Assembly (NCBI GenBank): GCA_039583875.1
Contig: CM077166.1
Span: 92,660,094-92,724,093, forward strand
DNA: 64,000 nucleotides
DNA from: Platanthera guangdongensis
Taxonomy: Eukaryota > Streptophyta > Magnoliopsida > Asparagales > Orchidaceae
Reading direction: 5' to 3'
The notes under the pieces are model-generated. The model searched no databases. It saw nothing but the letters and a program-made list of their open reading frames with translations, and was not told where the DNA came from. The position numbers and the translations under genes were made by a program. Shown here in pieces: positions 56,165 to 64,000 of the stretch (positions are counted from its first letter, which is position 1; each line of letters opens with the position of its first letter).

Positions 56165-57941
56165 TGCAAGGAGAAAATAACCAAACTAACAATCCAACAA
56201 GGCAAGTATACCTATCGAAATGCGGCTAGAGGACACAAGTGTCGTATTAAAATCCGGGAACAGTTGAGTAAGTTTACTCACACGAAATCTATTATTTTAT
56301 CGACGGAAAAATTAGGTTTTTTAGAATAAAGCTAAACGTACTAAAGGAAGAGAACTACTTGTAATGAAAGAGAGCTACTTGCATGAAAAGATAAAGAGAG
56401 CTAAAAGAGCGATTAAACTTAAGCTTAGTAACGATGAGGGGAAAATGCACTCGATCAGAAATCACCTCGGCAAGAGTGGTTAGAAAAATACGATAAATAA
56501 ACCTAAGATAATTAGGGTAAAGGTCCTTGACCGTGGAGGTTCCATAAATATTGATACGCTTCTCTCGAAGGCCGTGCCTAACTGAGTTTAGGAAGGTCCG
56601 ACCGACTCTCGCCTAAATCGGAGGCCTAAAACTCGCTTTACGCGGTGAACCCCGCTATTGGATTTTACTCCAATCCGGGAGATTTGAACGTCTGCCTCTC
56701 TCGAGGGGTGCGAACAACTCCCTTTACTCTTGAGTGCTCATTTCAAACTTTCAGCCTCGCGGCTAGCCCAGAATGAAAGCAAAGGTGGAGAGTATATATC
56801 GATGATATACCTCCATCCCGTGATAAATCAAGAGTAATTCAAGGCTAAACCCTAAAAAAGAAAAGGTAAGATTCAAAACATCATAACCTAATCACTCGAA
56901 CCTCGGATCATCAAGATCGAGTACATGGAGGATTAGTTAATCATAGTGAGGTGGAAGAGGGGGGATGAGTAGAAGAAGAATAATGAGAACAGAGTAGAAA
57001 CGTAAAAGAAAACAACACTTTTTATTAATGGAAATAGGGATCTTACAGCTTGAAAACCAGAGATTACAAGTGCATGGAAAGGTAAACTACACTATCATTA
57101 ACATTATACTACAGAACGAAGCTAGGAACTAATACAGGGAAAGCATAAAGCTAGAGCTAAGAACTAAAAATGGAGAGACATGCTTAAAAAAGTTCAAAAA
57201 TACAAAGGGCAGAACCTCCCCTCTCAATGCAAAAGTGTCCCTGAACCCTTAGAGTTGGGCTATATTTATAGAATTTTTCGGGTCGGGTCACGCCCCCCTG
57301 TCACGCCCTGGTCGGGCGTGACCCTGGGGCGTGACACATTCGGCGCGACTTTTTCGGGCTGGAATTTAATTCTGACGAAGTAGTTGAGGTACACGCTCAC
57401 AAGTCACGCCCTGGTAGGGCGTGTACCTGGGGCATGTTCTTTGCGGCGTGACTTTGTTGAGCTGAAATTGAATGTTGGAGGTGACGGGCGGAATTGCTGA
57501 AGTACACGCCCATATGTCACGCCCGGGTCAGGCGTGACCCTGGGGCGTGACACTTTCGGTGCGACGGTGGAGCGGGAAAAACGAGCGCGCTGCGGCGATT
57601 CCTCGGAACCTGGGGACACGCCTCTAGAACACGCCCATGTCGGATGTGACACGGGCGTGACCGAGGGCGTGTACACTAAGTTTCCACGGAATGCAGTTTC
57701 GGACCAATTGCTTCATTCCTCTGGGTTACACGCCCTAGGTACACGCCCGGGTAGGGCGTGACCTTGGGGCGTGTCACAGCAAAATTCGGTTGAAAGCCGT
57801 GAAAACCTGCAAAAAGCAGAAAAAATGCATTAACGACAAAAATATATACAAAGGGGAATCAAAATAAGTACTTTACAAGACATGATTTGCTTTAAAACCC
57901 CGAAAATATCCTAATAAAATTGACTGCAAACCGTATTATCA
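56165..57941 (-). repeat. Element I 3' LTR
   Basis: 1777 bp. Minus strand starts TGATAATACGG and ends CTCCTTGCA. TATA box (minus TATAAATA) at 57263-57270, directly downstream of the palindrome array. No gene seen. Confidence 0.85.
57285..57775. repeat. GTCACGCCC / GGGCGTGAC inverted-motif array in I LTR
   Basis: At least five units such as GTCACGCCCTGGTCGGGCGTG, CCTGGGGCGTGACAC and ACACGCCC...GGGCGTGTAC. The half-sites CACGCCC and GGGCGTG face each other; all lie upstream of the TATA box. Confidence 0.85.
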
Positions 57942-57957
57942 AATTCCCCCAAGCTTA
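57942..57957 (-). other. Polypurine tract of element I
   Basis: Minus strand TTAAGCTTGGGGGAATT directly before the LTR start TGATAATACGG. Confidence 0.85.
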
Positions 57958-59737
57958 AGTTTTGCTTGTCCCCAAGCAAAGATATAAAGACTAGCTAATC
58001 ATAAAAGTGACTAATTCAAAAGTTTTAATCATACTTACACAAGTACTATGCGAAATTCTAGGTAGGGAGAATGTAAAACGTAAATCTAAAACAATTATTT
58101 TGGTATGGTTTAACTTTTATAAACTTTACTTAATAAAAATAAATCATCCAGAATTTTGACGAAATCCTTTAAATAGATTTAAGCAAGGCAATGAAAATGA
58201 AAAAAACGTATTGAGTTATTACTAGATCCAAGCAACGCATTATAATTATATCAATTAAATAACAAAAATCTAAGTTTAAATCCAAAACTAAAACTGATTT
58301 ACTTTTCTTCTTTTCTTAGTTGTTAAATAGAATTTAAAAAGGGCGTGAATCAAAAGGAATTAATAGGACCGAAACGTTTGGTTTAGGAATATGAATAGGA
58401 GTGGAATTCAAATATAAACATGGAGGCTTAAAAATCACACTAAACCAAAACAACGAGTTTCAAAGAAAAATAAATTTATTTTAAACAAAATATGTATAAA
58501 TAAATTTATTTTTTTTTCTTTATGATTATTTATCTCTTTTTTTATTATTATTATTTTCATTCATTTTTTTCTCTTTTTTTTCAATACATTGCTTTTGAGT
58601 ACACTTTTTTCAACAATTTCTTCAAAGATAACACAAATTTCCTATCAAAAAAATTAGCGTGATTAGATAGGTAGGAATTTGGGCTTTAGTGAAAATGAAA
58701 TGCTGTGTGGAGTTATCAAATGAATTTGGAAAAAAGGCTCAAAAGCGGCTAACTAGTGGTAAAAGATTTTAGGTTGGCAGGAAAGCTCAAACGCAAACAA
58801 AAATGGCCTAAATCATTTTCATGTTTTTTTTAAATTTATTTAAAACATAGAGTCGATAAATTTCAAAAAGCAAGTTCGAGATAATAAAAGAAGATTGATG
58901 AAATTATCTTGAAAATAAAAATAATATGTGACTTGGATCGTTCATATCTACTACGTTATTCAAAATTTGTTCTTACAAAAATTATCTAAAGACGAAAAGG
59001 AAAATAGTGGATGATAAATTTTTAGAGAAAGTAAAGAAAATAAAGAACGGAAAACCATAATAGAAATGCACGTTTTAGAGAAATATTTTACCTTAACATG
59101 CTACCGTGAATTAGAAACACAGCATGGCCAACATTTTACTTGTGAAATATGATTAAAAAAAATGATTAGAAAAATTATAATTAACTACGTTGTTTATAAA
59201 GAAGTTTGAGAAAAACAAAACATAAACATGGGGTACTTATTGAAATACCAAAATGCAGCTATATATATACATATAGTTTTTTGATTTTTTTGGATTTTTT
59301 GGATATTTACAAAAAGCAAAAAGGAGGAACTCATCCCCCAAGCTTAAAATCTACATTGTCCTCAATGGAGAAGGAGGTCAGAGAACGAGAGAAAAGTAAA
59401 GTACAGAAATGAAAGACAGAATTGAAAAACAGGTACTTCCCCAGTTTTATGTTGCAGGGAAAGCTGAGTGATGCCGTTCCTCCATGCGTGTGCTGTGGAT
59501 CTTCAGGAAACGTCGTCTGGTGGACTTTGTCATGGAATCAGAACCGTTGGAGCAGGCGATCGCAGAAGTTTCATCTTGCCAGAGCCATTCGGGGCAAAAA
59601 TTGTAAAATAAAGAAAACAGAAAAAGATAACTTGGGTTGCCTCCCAAGAGCGCCCTTTGTTTAAAGCGTCGTTTGAGCTTGACGCATCAAAATAAGATTG
59701 TCCCAAATATTGTTTAAAAATAAAGTTCGAATAAAGG
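57958..59737 (-). other. Non-coding 3' region of element I, with second PPT-like site and hairpin
   Basis: AT-rich, no frame with recognisable protein, although Athila elements often have an env-like region here. It contains a second TTAAGCTTGGGGGATGAG (59329-59346, minus), which resembles the true tract, and the perfect stem CTTGGG-TTGCCT-CCCAAG (59631-59648). Confidence 0.75.
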
Positions 59738-60640
59738 TCAAAGTTTGTGAGTAAAATAAAGAAGCACTTGGTCGCCCGGCTTAAAGATTTTTGGGTGCCT
59801 AAGATGTCGATCGTGTAAACGCTTCGTCCGCTCTTTATAAAGACTGTTATTTTCATATGCGTAAGAGCGCCACTCGTCGAGTTCGTTAAGTTGAAATTTT
59901 CTAAAATCGCCGACAGAGTGGGGATCGAAGTTTAAAAATCGTAAGGCCCAAAAGGCGCGGTGTTCTAACTCTACGGGTAAATGACACGATTTTCCATAAA
60001 CCAACCGATATGGCGTACATCTGAGGGCAGTTTTGTACGCTGTTCGGTAGGCCCATAGAGCATCGTCTAATTTGGCTGACCAGTCTTTTCTAGATGTTGA
60101 AACAGTCTTTTCTAAAATTCTTTTTATTTCTCTATTGACTACTTCGACTTGTCCGTTAGTTTGGGGGTGGTAGGCAGTGGAAAGCTTATGAGTAACGCCA
60201 TATTTAGTTAGGATTTTTGAAAATTGTGCGTTACAAAAATGGGAACCCCTATCACTAACGATAGCGCGCGGCGTACCGAAACAAGAAAATAATTTTTTTA
60301 GGAAATTAACTACGACTCGGGCGTCATTCGTAGGAAGAGCTTGGGCTTCGGCCCAACGTGAAACATAATCAACGGCAACTAAAATGTACTTATTCCCGAA
60401 GCTAAAAGGAAAAGGGCCTACAAAATCAATCCCCCAGAGGTCGAAAACTTCGCACTCTAGGAAATAATTTTGTGGCATTTCATTTTTATTCGAAATATTC
60501 CCCGACCGTTGGCAACTATCACACCTACTCACAAAGGCATACGCGTCTTTAAACAGGGTGGGCCAGTAAAAACCTGCGCTTAACACTTTGTGAGCGGTGC
60601 GAGCAGCTTGATAGTTCCCACCTGTCAGTCCTTAATGCAA
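59738..60640 (-). pseudogene. pol: Element I integrase
   Basis: Open for 282 codons (60586-59738). Zinc-finger cysteines are in [10 protein letters not shown]. The catalytic triad is in [22 protein letters not shown] and [15 protein letters not shown]. The Athila-type end reads [33 protein letters not shown] and [10 protein letters not shown]. The terminal residues after the GDQVLL block are short, and there is no chromodomain, as expected for this clade. It is separated from RNase H by stops at about 60590-60730. Confidence 0.92.
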
Positions 60641-60727
60641 ATGTTTAATAATATCTAATCCTTCATCAAAAGAAACACACCTCCTGATCACTTGGTCGGC
60701 ACAAATTCTGAAAAGATGCGGGTCCTC

Positions 60728-61356
60728 CTAAAAATAGTTTTTCAGCTCAGAAAAGAATTTCTTCTTTTGCTGAGATAAAAACTCTTTTGGGAGCACACGG
60801 GCCACTAGATAGTTGGCGATGCGGGCAAACCAAGGAGAAGTAGATGTGTTAATTATGAACAGCTTCTCATCAGGGAAATAGTGATGAAAAGAATTTTCAT
60901 CTAATTGTTCTATAAACGGGTTGTCTAGGCACGAAAGGTGGTCGGCGGCCAAGTTCTCGGCACCTCGCTTATCACGGATCTCTAAGTCAAACTCCTGGAA
61001 GAGTAAGACCCAGCGAATCAAGCGAGGCTTGACATCCTTTTTAGAGAGAAGATATTTGAGGGCCGAGTGGTCCGTAAAAACAATAATTTTCGAAAGAGTA
61101 ATATAAGGGCGAAATTTGTCAAAAGCGAATACTACAGCTAAGAGCTTCTTCTCGGTTGTGGTGTAATTTTCCTGGGCAGATGTGAGTGTTTTACTAGCGT
61201 AATAAATGGGGTGGAAGTTTTTGGAAATACGTTGACCTAGTACGGCTCCCACCGCATAACTAATCGCATCACACATTATCTCAAATGGAAGATCCCACAC
61301 CGGAGCTATCATGATTGGGGCATTAACTAATTTTTCTTTTATTAAATTGAAGACAG
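60728..61356 (-). pseudogene. pol: Element I RNase H and RT connection
   Basis: Reads PFEIMCDAISYAVGAVLGQR (RNase H first Asp), YYASKTLTSAQENYTTTEKKLLAVVFA, VFTDHSALKYLLSKKD and RDKRGAENLAADHLSC. Frameshifted relative to RT near 61370, with a premature stop at 60728. Confidence 0.9.
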
Positions 61357-62499
61357 CTAGACAGAGGTCATCAAAGATGAATGGGGCGTCTTTTTCAAGA
61401 GATGGGTAAGGGGCTTGGTGATTTTGGAAAAGTCCTTTATGAAGCGGCGGTAGAAACCCGCATGACCCAGGAAACTTCTTATAGCTTTTATGTTCGTAGG
61501 TGGCGGCAGCTTCTCGATAACTTCTATTTTCGCAATGTCTACTTCAATACCCCTTTCAGAAATTTTATGTCCCAAAACTAACCCTTCCCTTACCATAAAA
61601 TGACATTTTTCCTAATTTAAGGCAAGGTTAGTTTCTTCGCATCGCTCTAAGACTTTTTCAAGATTCTCTAAGCAACTATCGAAGGAATTCCCGAACACGG
61701 AGAAATCATCCATAAAAACTTCCATAATGCTTTCTACGTACTTGTCAAAGATGGCGAGCATACATCGTTGGAATGTAGCTGGCGCATTGCACAATCCAAA
61801 CGGCATTCTTCGGTAGGCGAAGGTGCCGAAGGGACAAGTAAACGTAGTTTTCTCCTGGTCCTCGGGGGAGATGGGGATTTGAAGATACCCCGAGAGGCCA
61901 TCGAGAAAACAATAAAAGCTATGTCCGAAAAGTCGTTCTAAAATCTGATCAATGAACGGCAAGGGGAAGTAATCCTTGCGGGTGGCGTCATTCAACTTAC
62001 GGTAATCTATACACATTAGCCATCCGGTCACCGTCCGAGTCGGGATTAATTCATTATTTTCAATACTTACGACCGTTATCCCTCCCTTCTTTGGTACTAC
62101 CTGTACTGGGCTAACCCACTTACTGTCGGATATAGGATAGATAATTCCTGCATCTAACAATTTCATAACCTCGCCCTTAACTACGTCTTTCATGTTTGGG
62201 TTTATACGACGCTGAGGTTGTATAGAGTTACGTGAATTATCTTCCATTAAGATTTTATGAGTGCAGAAAGATGGGCTTATGCCCTTGATATCAGATATCT
62301 GCCAAGCAATAGCTTGGCGATGCTTTTGTAAAATTGAAAGAAGTTTATCCTTTTGTGCATCCGTGAGGTAGGCCAAAATTATGACAAGCAGCTTGGAGTC
62401 CTTTTCTAAGAAAGCGTATCGAAGGTGCTCTGGTAGTTCTTTTAGTTCCAAGGTAGGGGGGGTCATCATATGAGGTTTTGGAAATTTGTTCTTTCTCAA
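61357..62499 (-). pseudogene. pol: Element I reverse transcriptase
   Basis: KHRQAIAWQISDIKGISP, WVSPVQVVPKKGG, CIDYRKLNDATRKDYFPLPFIDQ, MPFGLCNAPATFQRCM and the active site FMDDFSVFG. TAG at 61612-61614 lies in LALN-stop-EKCHFMV, a Trp position in relatives. The frame goes on through GHKISERGIEVD and RSFLGHAGFYRRFIKDFSK to 61357. It joins the protease frame by a frameshift at the seven-base G run (plus strand, 62456-62462). Confidence 0.92.
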
Positions 62500-64000
62500 A
62501 AACTATGTCCTCGTACACTTTTTTATATGTAAAATTAAAAGGGGTGTTGCTAGCGGCCATGGCAGCTTCGTGCAGCGATTCAGTTGGAAAAGTAGAAGAG
62601 GAACAGAAATCAAAAAATTCTTTTTCAAAATCAGAAAGGCATGTGGAGGATTCTTCACTTAGGTGTAGAGATTCAGTTGGAGGAGTAGGAGAGGAACAAA
62701 AATTGGAAAATTCTTCTTCAAAAGCAGAGGTGTGAGAGAAGGATTCTTCACTTACGGTATCCATGAAAAAACAGGAGTCATCATTAGCTAGTGTGTTCTT
62801 CATCGAGGGGGTGATAGAGAAAGTTACCTCATCGTCGCCCACTCGAAGGAAGAGCTTACCATTGCTTACATCAATGATAGCTCGGGAGGTGACAAGGAAG
62901 GGTCGGCCAAGGATCAGGGGAACCTCGACGTCTTCTTCGATGTCCAAAATGACAAAGTCCACCGGGAAGATGAACTTGTCAACTTTGACTAGGACGTCCT
63001 CCACTATTCCTAACGGGTATTTGACTGATCTGTCGGCGAGCTGGATACTCGTGCGTGTGGGGTTGAGACTACCAATTCCTAACTTTTTAAACAACGAGAG
63101 GGGCATAAGATTAATACTCGCACCTAAGTCGGCTAAAGCGTGTTTGACAAAGAGATCACCAAAGACACACGGGATAGAGAAACTACCCGGGTCACTGATT
63201 TTCTTTGGTAATCCGTTTGTCAAAACCGCCGAGCACTCGGCATTTAACGTGACATGAGAAAGGTTCTCTAACTTCTTCTTGTTGGTTAGGAGGTCCTTAA
63301 GGTATTTTGCGTACTTAGGCATCTGGGATATGGCTTCGTGGAAAGGCAGATTTATGTGGATTTGTTTAAACATTTCTAAAAAACGGGTGTATTGATCATC
63401 CTGTCGTTGTTTATTAAGTTCGGACGGGTATGGCGGGGATGGGTTATTTTTAAAGGTGGGTGGCAGAGTGAGTTGTTTTTCAAAAATAGGAGTGATAATT
63501 TCTTCGGCAGAGGGTGGAATTTTTAAAACGGGAACGGAGCTTTGATTTTTTAAAGCGGAAGCGAAGATTGTCTCGGGCTCTTCACTTATCGTACCGGGAA
63601 CTTTCTTCCCACTCCGAAGAGTTATAACTTTCGCTTGCTCTCTCGGGTTGGGCTCGGTATTGGAAGGAAAAGACCCTACGGGTCGCTCAGAAATCATTTT
63701 AGCGAGCTGTCCTACCTGATTTTCTAAATTTTTAACACTTCCAGTTAAGGTTCTAATCGTAGCGTCATTAGCATTCATGTATTTTGAAAACATTTACTCC
63801 AAATTTGGAGGTTTTGGAAAACTTTGAGGAGGTGGTGGTGGTGCAGAAAAATCACTTTGCGGTGGCGGGCGCACAACATTCGATGGATTGCTCCACGAAA
63901 AATTCGGATGATTTCTTAACACAGGATTATAACTATTCGGAAAATTAAAACCAGGAGGATGATAATTTGCAGCAAAAAAATTATTAAAAGCAGTTCTAGG
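62345..64000 (-). pseudogene. gag-pol: Element I gag end and protease
   Basis: From the window edge the frame reads an Asn/Pro-rich gag tail (RTAFNNFFAANYHPPGFNFP, PPPPPPQSFP). TAA at 63794-63796 interrupts it. From ATG 63793 it continues through a coiled-coil-like stretch, VITLRSGKK, and the protease domain with LADLGASINLMPLSLFKKLG and VPLILGRPFL. Then comes an acidic Ser/Phe linker with two SLHLSEES/SLHEAA-like repeats. After PPYLG the frame is lost to the RT frame at the homopolymer run. Confidence 0.9.

Larger units (their letters stand above)
56165..64000 (-). mobile_element. Element I: Athila-type Ty3/gypsy element, 3' part
   Basis: Minus strand from the right window edge: gag-protease, RT, RNase H, integrase, a 1.8-kb non-coding region, polypurine tract, 3' LTR (57941-56165). 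Athila is indicated by VITLRSGKK, the protease core LADLGASINLMPLS (Asp-Leu-Gly), LADRSVKYPLGIVEDVLVKV and the RT motif FMDDFSVFG. The 5' LTR and gag start lie outside the window. ATATC (56160-56164) is the likely target duplication. Confidence 0.93.

Overview
The window is repeat DNA from a flowering plant: I see no host gene, rRNA, tRNA or organellar sequence. Everything I can place is LTR retrotransposon. The plant assignment rests on the lineages present (Sirevirus-type Ty1/copia, Tekay/Del-type and other chromodomain Ty3/gypsy, Athila-type Ty3/gypsy), on initiator-Met-tRNA primer sites (TGGTATCAGAG) and on LTR ends of the plant type. The species cannot be read from the sequence.

The window can be explained as one nested stack. 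The base is copia element F (+ strand): its RT/RNase H remnant starts at 35630, followed by ORF3 and an LTR. An LTR of a minus-strand element (J, 34045-35629) sits in the F pol gene. Sirevirus A (+) lies in J; only its ORF3 tail (1-806) and its 3' LTR are here. That LTR is cut into four pieces (1129-1819, 14720-14963, 27978-28142, 33288-34044) by three insertions: B (1820-14714, minus copia, itself carrying gypsy element E at 5407-14237), C (14964-27972, full-length Sirevirus) and D (28143-33287, minus gypsy-like LTR). On the right, gypsy derivative G (41029-47356) sits in the F LTR. Minus Sirevirus H (47559 onward) sits just after the F LTR and primer site. Athila element I (56165 to the window end, minus) sits in the H gag. 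Target-site duplications are visible for B (GTCAA), C (CTCCC), E (TCGTC/TCATC) and G (AAAGT).

C is the best-preserved autonomous-type element: two 2024-bp LTRs, PBS, gag with two zinc knuckles, protease-integrase-RT-RNase H, a third ORF and a polypurine tract. All coding regions carry in-frame stops or frameshifts, many explicable as C-to-T decay, so I see no intact autonomous element. G is the oddest: one long frame joins a Ty3-type Gag to the integrase C-terminus and a chromodomain, with a roughly 550-residue acidic repetitive segment where protease, RT, RNase H and the integrase core should be.

Four signals deserve attention: (1) most LTR families here carry their own reiterated short palindrome, upstream of the TATA box wherever I could find one (GTGTCGACAC, TTCGTCGACC-like, GACACGCCCGTGTC, GTCACGCCC/GGGCGTGAC and others); (2) in C and H the same palindrome array plus a TATA box at matching distance precedes ORF3, suggesting an internal promoter; (3) gag and pol are separated by a TAA directly before perfect splice-like signals in both C and H; (4) the F LTR has a polypurine tract upstream and a primer-binding site downstream, the signature of a tandem element.
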